Assembly (NCBI GenBank): GCA_016177735.1
Contig: JACOUS010000023.1
Coordinates: 124,001 to 188,000, forward strand
Length of the DNA stretch: 64,000 nt
Source: Ignavibacteriales bacterium
GTDB lineage: Bacteria > Bacteroidota > Ignavibacteria > Ignavibacteriales > Melioribacteraceae
Direction of reading: 5' to 3'
The notes beneath the pieces were generated by a model. That model was not told the DNA's origin. It did not search any database and worked only from the letters and a program-made list of their open reading frames with translations. Position numbers and translations under genes: made by a program. Positions within the stretch are counted from its first letter, which is position 1. Each line of letters opens with the position of its first letter. This document shows positions 35,301 to 43,215 of this stretch, in pieces.

Positions 35301-35384
35301 GGCACTGAAGATTTATCCAATGTTGCATTATTAAATCATTCCATCTTAGGATCAACCAAAGAGGAAGAAAATGACAGCATGTAA
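32334..35384 (+). CDS. eCIS baseplate protein (Afp12-like)
   Basis: This 1016-aa cytosolic protein follows Afp11. The start contains EYIQELANKIWTDYNIHDPG and ITILEDVSYAITDLGYRTNY, the characteristic N-terminal motif of Afp12-type baseplate proteins ('W-T-D-Y-N-x-H-D-P-G'). Later parts include a helical region (FFDQILADYFAQLAHAKDLF) and a C-terminal region with ECEGFHLIEHILLRPR and AHVHVKICWVDEEAMKNFE. With Afp11 it forms the wedges of the baseplate. It overlaps the next gene by 14 bases in another frame, which suggests coupled translation. Confidence 0.9.
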   Translation: MDEITLYIEKERELKESENYSYLRSKGLEYIQELANKIWTDYNIHDPGITILEDVSYAITDLGYRTNYLIKDILAEGTSAGSKAEKQFFTAREILTCNPVTINDYRKILIDVDGVRNGWLEIEQKVEPQIYIDCPNSRLTTNPGVKNVKPVDLRGLYNVILELDDDDELGDLNIYCFERIIEAKGKKLEIEISLPSWDVYFKENKIPVSFEFSELTNGDESLTYKGILKALFETGTLLLNYKAKLSEARTDTNKKLIEKELKRTDKDSLAVHYLNMITKAFAIAKETRTVLHAKRNLCEDFYSFKAVDVEEVIVCADIEVKPQADVSETLASIYYELEKFIAPTVNFYSIKEMYGKGKRTEEIFEGPILNYGFIDEDELENSDFKKVIHISDLIRIIMDQPEVTAVKNILLSSYYKCGLITEGEKWCLKIGEGRAPRFCINKSKIVFYKGLIPLSAGKDEMENKLKELKLLDRPKRLSNEEYDLSIPSGTNKEIQNYYSIQNDFPLCYGIGVEGLPLSSEAKRKAQAKQLKAYFLFFDQILADYFAQLAHAKDLFSLNSEIKRTYFSHNLLQNKENNLTEIPNIQNLFKEFVDTLGLPGSKINVDDFSTFEDKWNNFIALPQNNPPVYERDDLRETVAVYEDRRSRFLDHLMARFAEQFSDYAALMYMLDRMKAPSELIADKISFLKDYPLISCERGKAFNYKDAANLWNTANVSGLEKRASRLLGINSFKRKTLAECLETLFKFYQEKDEDGIDEFRFRLIDENGNILLSSSTKYYSMADAQKEKDSVIHSGLNKNNYVIKKTKSGKFYIVLTDDAGEIIARVIRYFKKIEEAEEFVSKIISYMEKSVLECEGFHLIEHILLRPRTADDKLLTVCVSKDCKSCRGFIDPYSFRVTVVVPYWHKRFKNMDFRKYFETTMRMEAPAHVHVKICWVDEEAMKNFESKYLPWLKEISKENPDQTQLSIKQKKLIEALESLRSVYPESRLYDCGTEDLSNVALLNHSILGSTKEEENDSM

Positions 35385-38300
35385 TTTTTATCCGAAGTTT
35401 GAAGCCAATCAGGTTTTAACCGCCGATCAATTGAACCAGCTTATTTTTTATTTGGATAAACAAGAAAAGATCACGCGCAGTAAACTTATCGGTGTCGGAA
35501 TTCTTTGCGGCTTCGATCTCGAACTTGTGAAAGCTCCGGCGGCTGCAATAAAAATTTCCAAAGGCTGCGGCATCACTACGGAAGGTTACCTGATTGCCCT
35601 GAATAAATTTAAAGCAGAGAAGAAAAATTCGAAGTGGCACACGTTTACAAAATACCGCACTTACAAAGATCCTTCAAAATATTCTCTGTTCGGTGACGGC
35701 GATTCGCAGATTTCTTTGTGGGAACTTTTGTACGATGATTTCGAAGATGAGAATTCCGTGATCGAAAAACTTTCACTTAAATTTTTGGAAGACAAAGCGG
35801 TAATCCTTTTCCTCGAAAAGAAAGAAGTTGATCTTGCAACTTGCACCGGCGATGACTGCAACGAAAAAGGCATTAGAGTTGAATTGTGCGTGCGTGTTCT
35901 GCTGATTACTTTGAGCGATCTCGAGACGATAATAAGCAAATGCGGAGTATCATCGATTTCAAAAAATTATAAAAATGAGATTGCCGGAAAATTCAAGCTT
36001 CCCGAACTTTCTGTAGAACGCGAACATGAACTGAACGGCAGTAATTCATTTTATGATTACGGCGATTTGAAAAAACTTTACGGAAAGATTATTGAGAAAT
36101 CTCTGAAAGAACTTCCCGATGTTTTAACAAAAACTTACAAGCTGTTCAACCCGCTTTTAAAAGATATGTACGAAGAAAATCCGTTCGATAAATTTCCGGT
36201 AGAAGAAACACTCGTAAATTTTTTGAAAGAGAATGCTTTTGGCTGGCAGTACAGTTATGATTTTCTTAAAGACCTCGTGCTTACTTACAACGAATTCAGG
36301 GAAACAATATTTGATCTTTCTGCCGCTTGCTGCTACGATGAAGAATGTTTTCCGCGCCACTTGGCGCTCGGCGAAGCAGTGCCGGAAAATAAATGCATTC
36401 CTTCTGTATATCGAAATCAATTTATTTCTTCGCCGGTTTACAACAATCAAAAACATTTGTATGAAAAGACGCGTCTTCTTTTTAAGCGGCTTGTGAGAAT
36501 GATTGAAACATTTAGACTGCCCCAAGAAAAAGAAAATAAAATAAGAATCACACCGGGTAAAGGAATGACAGAACTCGGCTTGCGTGCGATGCCGTATTAC
36601 TACTTCGCAAAAGAATTCGGCATTAACAATGTTTGGAATTACGAACTTACCCGAAGATGCAGACCGTTTTATAATTTATCGTACTATTCAAAAATTTATC
36701 CCGAAGGTTCTGCGCCGATTCATATAATTAATCCACTCAACTATAACATTCACGAATACGATTTTTTCAGGGTTGAAGGATACCTCGGAATGAAATGCGG
36801 AGAAGTTATGAAAGGACTTCTCGGCGATATTAAAAAGTATAATCTGCCGGTAAAACTTTTGAAACTAACACTCGGCAAAGAACCGACAGAAAAAGAAAAT
36901 CTGCCCGACTGCCGTTTTCAGGATCTGGAAATGTTGTACAAAACTATCAGAACGGAATATCTCTGCTTCCTCGAAAACGAATTAAAATATTTCGGTCAGC
37001 TCGATTACGGTTATTCCGAAAAAGAAGAAACAAAATACGGCGGACTTAAAGTTACAGTTGTTGATAAAAAAAGCGGCGGTGTTATTGCTTCTGCAAAAAT
37101 TAATCTGGAACCGGCAAGCGGAAAAACTTCTGCCGTAACCGGAATGACAAACAAGAGCGGCATTTATCTTTTTCAGAAAATACCGGTTGATAATTACACA
37201 CTCACAGTTACAAGAACCGGTTATTACTCTGATGTACAGGAAATTGCAATCGAAGAAGCAAAATCAAAAATGATTACTATCGGTTTGCAGACGAAAGAAA
37301 CGAATGAAACCAGCGGTGGCGGCTTTTGGGGAATGGGTGAAGGTTTCATAGAAGAGATTACAGAGAAAGCCAAAGGAGAAATTTTAAGTGCGATGGAAGG
37401 AGTTATCTATTCCGAAAAATCTGTCGGAAATATTTATCTCGATTACCTCACTTCTTCGAAAAAAGATTTTCTCGGATATTTCGAAACGAAGTGGGGCGGC
37501 AAAACCGCTACTGAAAGCGCCGGAGAGTTCATTAATAAATATTATTATCCTTTACAGATTGTGGATATCCTCGATGATCTTTTCGCATTCGTTCCGGCAA
37601 ACATGAACAATTTTAATTTTGCAGACCTTTCGGAAAAAATTAATTCCCTCTCGGAAATTGTTACGGCATTTACCGAACAGATAAATAAGAATCTTGACGA
37701 TGAAAAATATGAACAGACCGGAACCGAAAGCGAAATTTTAATTCATCTTAATGAGTTGATAAAAATTTGTACGCTGAAAAATTTTAAGGAACTTGTTGCA
37801 ACGTACAAGAAGCGCGCGGCTGAAATTTATAAACTCACTTTGTTCAATGAGTTTGTGAAAAAACATTCCGGCATCGAGCACAAAGCCGGGGTTGAAAAAG
37901 GCGGAACATTTATTATTGTGTGCGATGAAAATAATATTGTAGTTGCAGATTTTTGTCTCCCGTACATCTGCTGTTCGGACTGCCCGCCGATAACTTACGT
38001 GCTTGCCGATCAGCCCGTAATTTTCAAATTATCAAAAACAACTTACTGCGCAAACGACAATTCGAATTATGTAATCATCAATGAACCGACCGGAGGAATT
38101 GTTTCCGGTCCCGGTGTAATACATGACAGCGCAACCGGTCAATTTTATTTCAATCCTTTTCAAGCCGGTGTTGGACTAATGAAACTTACATACACATTTA
38201 ATCTGCAAACGTACAATCTGCTTGTGAATGTTATCGAGATCAAACCGAACTTTACGTACACTCTTGGCAAACCACAGCCGGATTCGGGAACGAGAGATGT

Positions 38301-40119
38301 TTCGTTTGCCGCTCTGCCCGATTCTGCGGATAGTTACGAATGGGATTTTGGCGACGGCGTTGGTAAATCAACCGAGCAAAAACCAACTTATACTTACAAT
38401 GTCTCCGAACTGCAAACTTTCGAAGTAATACTCGCTGTAAAAAAAGGAGAATGTTCCGGTTCGGTTACTCAAAAAATTATTGTGCCCACATGTTCTGCCG
38501 AATTTACTTACAAGATTGAAAAAGTTCTCGACTACGTTGCCATTGTTCAATTCGATAGTTTGATGAAAGAAGGCGATAAATACGAATGGGATTTCGGCGA
38601 CGGCTCAACTTATTCCGGCGAAGATCCTTTGCACAAATACATTGTTTCGGAAATCAATTCGTTCAAAGTTGTTCTCAAAGCCGGCAAAGGCGACTGCGAA
38701 GACACAAACGAAAAAGAAATTACAATTAATGTCTGCACCGCAGAATTTTCTCACGAGATTATAAAAACCTCTACCAACAAAGCCGAAGTTTTGTTTACGG
38801 CAAAGACCACCGATGCGGAAAAATATCTTTGGGATTTTGGCGACGGCACGACTTCGGGAAATGTTAACTCATCGCAAATAACGCATACTTATTTGCTGAA
38901 AGAGAGCGAGCAGAAAATTTCCGTTAAACTTGTGATGCAAAAAGAGATTTGCACTGTTTCCGAAACAGTAACAATTGTACTGCCGCCGATGCAGCAAATT
39001 ACAATCAGCCTCGATAAAAATGAGTTCTGCAAAAAAGATGAAACCGCTTACAAGTTTAAACTCAGTACAACCGGGGGTGAAGTTATCGGCAAAGGAGTTA
39101 CTAAAAAGGATAATGATTTTTATTTCTCGCCGTTAAGTCAGGAAGTATCTGCCGGAACAATTACTTTTACGTATAAACTGCCGGATGGAAATTCTTCCGA
39201 GTACTCGGTGAAAGTTTACAACCCGGTTGCAAAATTTGAAATAAGAAATATTACGCGTCCGAATCCGCAGACGCAGCCCACTGCATTTCTCGTTGAAGTA
39301 GAAAATCTTTCTCAGAATGCCGATAAGTTTGTTTGGGTGCTCAATGGAGTCATTGTTTCAAAAGATCAAACACCTAAACTGTTTATTCCCGAAGCAGCGC
39401 CGGGCGCGCAATTTGAATTGAGTTTAACCGCTTCGTTTAATATTTGCAGCGACACCGCAAAAACAATTCTTACGATTCCAACAGTAACAACAGATGTAAT
39501 TGATAACATAAGCGTAATTACCGGAGGCGGAACAACGGTTTTCAATCCGACCGACAGCGGAGTTGTTTTAACTAGTCAACCAACGATTGCATTTGATACA
39601 AATCTAACAACCATAAACAATCTAACGGAGAATCCATTGTTCGGAAATGTATTAACATCAAACGTAGCCGCGTACAAAAACACAAAAACGTATTTCAATA
39701 CTATTAAAGAAGAACTTACCAATACAACAACGCGGCGGCTTTACATCAACGGAAGCAAAAACGATGAGATTGCCGAAAAGTTCGGTTCATTGTTCGATCA
39801 AATTGTTACGCGTATTACAACTTATGCCGGGTCGGATTCGGATGAACAGCGCCGGTTTGCTTACAATCTTGTTCTTCTGCAAGCAAGCCAGTTATTTAAT
39901 TTGATGGGTCTGCAAAAAGACGACATCACTGCCGAAAGTTCAGTTGCCGGTTTGTTCGCAGCATTTTCCAAACAACTGCGTGTATTGAAAGAGACCGGAA
40001 TTGAACTGAATCCCGATGGAAAATTTGAAGAGATGATTTCGTCGGCATCCACGATTTCCGAAAATAAACCTTTGCTATTGACGTATTTGGAAAGATTATC
40101 GAAGGCGGTAGTTGAATAA
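35371..40119 (+). CDS. Large eCIS-linked protein with regulatory-like and PKD domains
   Basis: This 1582-aa protein has no signal peptide. Residues ~1-550 are of unknown fold (start NFYPKFEANQVLTADQLNQL). A carboxypeptidase-regulatory-like beta domain spans about 556-645 (KSGIYLFQKIPVDNYTLTV), followed by a helical region. Three PKD domains lie near 988-1040, 1070-1125 and 1150-1215 (YEWDFGDG twice, LWDFGDG once). A fourth Ig-like stretch and a helical C-terminus end the protein. It occupies the place where other clusters carry fibre or baseplate-periphery genes. PKD and Ig-like domains often mediate surface binding, so a target-recognition or baseplate-cage role is plausible. ATG 35371 lies inside the Afp12 gene with a ccaaagaggaag ribosome site. 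Confidence 0.82.
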   Translation: MTACNFYPKFEANQVLTADQLNQLIFYLDKQEKITRSKLIGVGILCGFDLELVKAPAAAIKISKGCGITTEGYLIALNKFKAEKKNSKWHTFTKYRTYKDPSKYSLFGDGDSQISLWELLYDDFEDENSVIEKLSLKFLEDKAVILFLEKKEVDLATCTGDDCNEKGIRVELCVRVLLITLSDLETIISKCGVSSISKNYKNEIAGKFKLPELSVEREHELNGSNSFYDYGDLKKLYGKIIEKSLKELPDVLTKTYKLFNPLLKDMYEENPFDKFPVEETLVNFLKENAFGWQYSYDFLKDLVLTYNEFRETIFDLSAACCYDEECFPRHLALGEAVPENKCIPSVYRNQFISSPVYNNQKHLYEKTRLLFKRLVRMIETFRLPQEKENKIRITPGKGMTELGLRAMPYYYFAKEFGINNVWNYELTRRCRPFYNLSYYSKIYPEGSAPIHIINPLNYNIHEYDFFRVEGYLGMKCGEVMKGLLGDIKKYNLPVKLLKLTLGKEPTEKENLPDCRFQDLEMLYKTIRTEYLCFLENELKYFGQLDYGYSEKEETKYGGLKVTVVDKKSGGVIASAKINLEPASGKTSAVTGMTNKSGIYLFQKIPVDNYTLTVTRTGYYSDVQEIAIEEAKSKMITIGLQTKETNETSGGGFWGMGEGFIEEITEKAKGEILSAMEGVIYSEKSVGNIYLDYLTSSKKDFLGYFETKWGGKTATESAGEFINKYYYPLQIVDILDDLFAFVPANMNNFNFADLSEKINSLSEIVTAFTEQINKNLDDEKYEQTGTESEILIHLNELIKICTLKNFKELVATYKKRAAEIYKLTLFNEFVKKHSGIEHKAGVEKGGTFIIVCDENNIVVADFCLPYICCSDCPPITYVLADQPVIFKLSKTTYCANDNSNYVIINEPTGGIVSGPGVIHDSATGQFYFNPFQAGVGLMKLTYTFNLQTYNLLVNVIEIKPNFTYTLGKPQPDSGTRDVSFAALPDSADSYEWDFGDGVGKSTEQKPTYTYNVSELQTFEVILAVKKGECSGSVTQKIIVPTCSAEFTYKIEKVLDYVAIVQFDSLMKEGDKYEWDFGDGSTYSGEDPLHKYIVSEINSFKVVLKAGKGDCEDTNEKEITINVCTAEFSHEIIKTSTNKAEVLFTAKTTDAEKYLWDFGDGTTSGNVNSSQITHTYLLKESEQKISVKLVMQKEICTVSETVTIVLPPMQQITISLDKNEFCKKDETAYKFKLSTTGGEVIGKGVTKKDNDFYFSPLSQEVSAGTITFTYKLPDGNSSEYSVKVYNPVAKFEIRNITRPNPQTQPTAFLVEVENLSQNADKFVWVLNGVIVSKDQTPKLFIPEAAPGAQFELSLTASFNICSDTAKTILTIPTVTTDVIDNISVITGGGTTVFNPTDSGVVLTSQPTIAFDTNLTTINNLTENPLFGNVLTSNVAAYKNTKTYFNTIKEELTNTTTRRLYINGSKNDEIAEKFGSLFDQIVTRITTYAGSDSDEQRRFAYNLVLLQASQLFNLMGLQKDDITAESSVAGLFAAFSKQLRVLKETGIELNPDGKFEEMISSASTISENKPLLLTYLERLSKAVVE

Positions 40120-41782
40120 TCAGAAACACACGGTTAAAAAAATTGTAATGGATTTTAGGCTGGCGGAGAAAAATGACTCGTTCCAATTTGCGGAACGCAT
40201 GAGTTCCGTTTACTATGAACAAGCCGTTGAAATTATGGATGAAATTTTTTCGGAACTATGCGGCGAAGAAGAACATATTCTTTTCGACCGGCTCGAACTC
40301 GATCTCGGAAGAATTCGATATTCGGATTTCGAACTAAGCTTTAAAGAGAAGCTGCGGAACGCGGTAAAAAAAATGATCGCGGAAAAAATTGAAGCGGTGC
40401 GAAACGGAAATGGATCGAAAAATTTTGGGAGTGCAAGTACGGAAAAATTTTTTGATGATGAAAAATATGAAATCACTGCGCCGCATGCGTTATCCGATAT
40501 CGAATACAAACTTGCACTGATTAAATATTTTATTGAGCATTCGGTTTTGCCGTGGTGGGCTGAAACAAATGAGGTTGATTTCGATCTGCTGGTTTTGGAA
40601 GTAATTACTGCCGAACCGGAAAAAATCAAAAACCTGTTTATGGAAAAATTTGTTTCAAGCCTTTACGTGAATAGAATAATCCGGCAGTTTGAAAAAAGTA
40701 CGATTGAGAAAATAATTTCGGTTATCAAACCGGCGGAAGCGGAACAAGCAATTTCTTTGCTGAAAGATTTGCTTGCTGTTATTGAAGAATTAGTTGAGCA
40801 GAACAAAGTATTTGTAAAACAGCCGGTATCGTTTGAAGAAAAATTTTATATTGAATTATTGCTAATAGTTGGTAAAGAAATTTATGGAGAAACACTCCGG
40901 TTAAAATTTTTAGAGAACTCACTACTGGCAATTGCCTTTTTCGAGGGAAGCGATACACAAAAATTTTTCGAAATTTTTTTCGAACACATTAATCAACCGG
41001 AACAACGGCAGAAACAATTTGGTGATGTATTCGTAAGTCTTGTGGGAAAATTGATAGATACGAAAACTTTTACTGTGAAGCCGAAACAAACCACGGCAAA
41101 GCGTGGAGAAGAAAAAAGGAAAACTGCATCTGTTGATTCTAAAATGGGAAGCAGTGTTAAAAAGGAAAAAGTTAAACAAACGGAAGAGAAAAGATTCCGA
41201 AGCGGTGAGAAGAAAACTGTGCAAAAAGAATCCGGCAAGATTTTAATTCCCGAAGAAAGAGAAGAGGAAGCAAAATTGTTCAATGAAGATATTTTTGTCA
41301 GCAATGCTGGACTCGTTCTGTTAAATCCTTTTATGAAGCACTTCTTCACAAAACTTTCTTTGTTGAACGATGACGGGTTCGAAAATATTGAAGCGCAGAT
41401 TAAAGCTGTTCACCTTTTGCAATACTTAATTACAAACAGCAGCGAGAATGCAGAGCATCTTCTCCCCCTGAATAAAATTTTGTGCGGTTTGGATGTTTCG
41501 TTTCCGGTCAGCAAAAAAGTCGAGATAAGTGAATCGGAAAAACAAATCTGTACTGAATTGATAGAGGCTGTCATTAAAAATTGGGACAAACTAAAAAATA
41601 TTTCCTCGCAAGGATTTTTAGAAAGTTTTGTGAAAAGAGAAGGCATTCTAAAAATCAAAGAAGAAGAAATTTTTTTGCGTGTTGAAAGGAAAGCGTATGA
41701 TATTCTTCTTTCTCAAATTCCGTGGAGTTACGGTATAATAAAATTTTCGTGGATGAAAAAATTACTGAGAGTAGAGTGGTAA
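40112..41782 (+). CDS. eCIS tape-measure protein (Afp14-like, CIS_TMP family)
   Basis: This 556-aa protein begins with HTVKKIVMDFRLAEKND, and then SVYYEQAVEIMDEIFSEL and HILFDRLELDLGRI, the N-terminal signature of contractile-injection tape-measure proteins. These fix particle length. Residues ~325-375 are Lys/Glu/Arg-rich and low-complexity. The C-terminal half repeats a FVSNAGLVLLNPFMKHFF-type segment typical of the family. I keep the TTG start at 40112 (aaggcgg nearby) because the alternative ATG at 40148 would lose the conserved KKIVMDF motif. It overlaps the preceding gene by 8 bases, and its stop overlaps the ATPase start (TAATG). Confidence 0.88.
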   Translation: MNNQKHTVKKIVMDFRLAEKNDSFQFAERMSSVYYEQAVEIMDEIFSELCGEEEHILFDRLELDLGRIRYSDFELSFKEKLRNAVKKMIAEKIEAVRNGNGSKNFGSASTEKFFDDEKYEITAPHALSDIEYKLALIKYFIEHSVLPWWAETNEVDFDLLVLEVITAEPEKIKNLFMEKFVSSLYVNRIIRQFEKSTIEKIISVIKPAEAEQAISLLKDLLAVIEELVEQNKVFVKQPVSFEEKFYIELLLIVGKEIYGETLRLKFLENSLLAIAFFEGSDTQKFFEIFFEHINQPEQRQKQFGDVFVSLVGKLIDTKTFTVKPKQTTAKRGEEKRKTASVDSKMGSSVKKEKVKQTEEKRFRSGEKKTVQKESGKILIPEEREEEAKLFNEDIFVSNAGLVLLNPFMKHFFTKLSLLNDDGFENIEAQIKAVHLLQYLITNSSENAEHLLPLNKILCGLDVSFPVSKKVEISESEKQICTELIEAVIKNWDKLKNISSQGFLESFVKREGILKIKEEEIFLRVERKAYDILLSQIPWSYGIIKFSWMKKLLRVEW

Positions 41783-43128
41783 TGCAGACAAATAAAAATA
41801 ATGCGGCGGCTTTGGAAAATGAAATTGAGTGGTTCAACAAAGTATTGAACACACGCATGCAGATTTACTTCGGTCAAAAATCCGATGTGAAAGATATTTT
41901 TGAAATTGAACCGCCCGGATTAAAAAATGATGAATCTGCATACGGAAATTTTACTGCACATTACCGCCTTAGTACAGCCGAAAGAATCGTTTTCATGCTT
42001 GCGTTAATTGCTAACATCAAGCCGCAGTTACTTGATATTTTTTTGGTCGAGAATAAAAATACCGGAAATTCTTTCACGGAATTCGGCGGCAGAAAAGATT
42101 CCGAGAGCGGAAGATTTATTCCAACTTATGAAACGGCGATTTTTATTCTTGCCGGGGATGATTTGGAAAAACGATTCTCGTACTATCATCTTTTCGATCC
42201 CGAACATTATTTCACAAAGCACAATATTTTTTCTTCTAAGAATTCTTCGCGTAACGAATATCATTTCAATACTATACTTTCGCTTTCATCCGAAATTATA
42301 GATTTGATTACAACCGGACGCGTTAGAAAACCCACATTTGGCGCCGGCTTCCCGGCAAAATTGATTGAAACTGAACTCGAGTGGAACGATCTCGTTCTCG
42401 AATCTTATACTCTTGAGCAAATCCAGGAAATAAAAACGTGGATCGAGTACGGTCATGTTATGTTGAACGGAATGGGGCTTTCAAAAAAGATTAAACCGGG
42501 TTTCAGAAGTTTGTTTTACGGACCTCCCGGAACGGGAAAAACTTTTACGGCTTCTCTGCTAGGCAAAGTTACCGGGCTCGATGTTTACCGCATCGATCTT
42601 TCGATGGTTGTTTCAAAATATATAGGTGAGACGGAAAAAAATCTTGAAAATATTTTTCAACAAGCAGAGTACAAAAATTGGATTCTGTTTTTTGATGAAG
42701 CCGATGCCCTTTTCGGGAAACGGACAAGCATAAGTGATGCACACGATCGTTTTGCAAATCAGGAAGTATCATATCTTTTGCAAAGGGTTGAAGATTATCC
42801 CGGCGTTGTAATTCTTGCATCGAACATGCGTACTAATCTTGACGAAGCTTTCACGAGGCGTTTCCAATCGATAATTTATTTCCCGGTTCCCAAAACAAAT
42901 GAGCGTTTAAAAATCTGGTCGAATGCATTTTCCGAAAAATCGAAGCTCGATGATAAAATTAATTTGGCGGAGATTGCCGCTAAGTATGAATTGACTGGCG
43001 GATCGATTATGAATGTAGTACGCTGCGCAACTTTGATGTCGCTGAAAAAAGGTACGGATATAATTTTTGCAGATGATCTTATTGAAGGAATTAGAAAAGA
43101 ATTTCAGAAAGAGGGGAAGAAATTTTAG
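41782..43128 (+). CDS. eCIS AAA+ ATPase (Afp15-like)
   Basis: This is a 448-aa protein. I start it at ATG 41782, which overlaps the tape-measure stop, rather than at the in-frame upstream ATG 41722. The N-terminal ~200 residues are specific to the eCIS ATPase family (AYGNFTAHYRLSTAERIVFML). The AAA+ domain has Walker A YGPPGTGKT, Walker B WILFFDEADALFG, a sensor LASNMRTNLDEAFTRRF and a C-terminal helical lid (LTGGSIMNVVRCA). Afp15-type ATPases are needed for particle assembly or effector loading, probably acting on the effector or tape measure encoded on either side. Confidence 0.93.
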   Translation: MQTNKNNAAALENEIEWFNKVLNTRMQIYFGQKSDVKDIFEIEPPGLKNDESAYGNFTAHYRLSTAERIVFMLALIANIKPQLLDIFLVENKNTGNSFTEFGGRKDSESGRFIPTYETAIFILAGDDLEKRFSYYHLFDPEHYFTKHNIFSSKNSSRNEYHFNTILSLSSEIIDLITTGRVRKPTFGAGFPAKLIETELEWNDLVLESYTLEQIQEIKTWIEYGHVMLNGMGLSKKIKPGFRSLFYGPPGTGKTFTASLLGKVTGLDVYRIDLSMVVSKYIGETEKNLENIFQQAEYKNWILFFDEADALFGKRTSISDAHDRFANQEVSYLLQRVEDYPGVVILASNMRTNLDEAFTRRFQSIIYFPVPKTNERLKIWSNAFSEKSKLDDKINLAEIAAKYELTGGSIMNVVRCATLMSLKKGTDIIFADDLIEGIRKEFQKEGKKF

Positions 43129-43137
43129 GAATGTAAA

Positions 43138-43215
43138 ATGGAAAAGGGAAAATGTTATGCCGCACTTGCCGGTGCATATGAAATGGAAATTTTTATAACA
43201 GTAGAAAGCAAATAA
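43138..43215 (+). CDS. Possible 25-aa leader ORF before the DUF4157 gene
   Basis: ATG 43138 opens a 25-codon frame (MEKGKCYAALAGAYEMEIF...) whose TAA abuts the ATG of the next gene with no gap and in the same frame. It may be a coupling peptide or chance. No Shine-Dalgarno beyond ggaatgtaaa is seen. Confidence 0.2.
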   Translation: MEKGKCYAALAGAYEMEIFITVESK

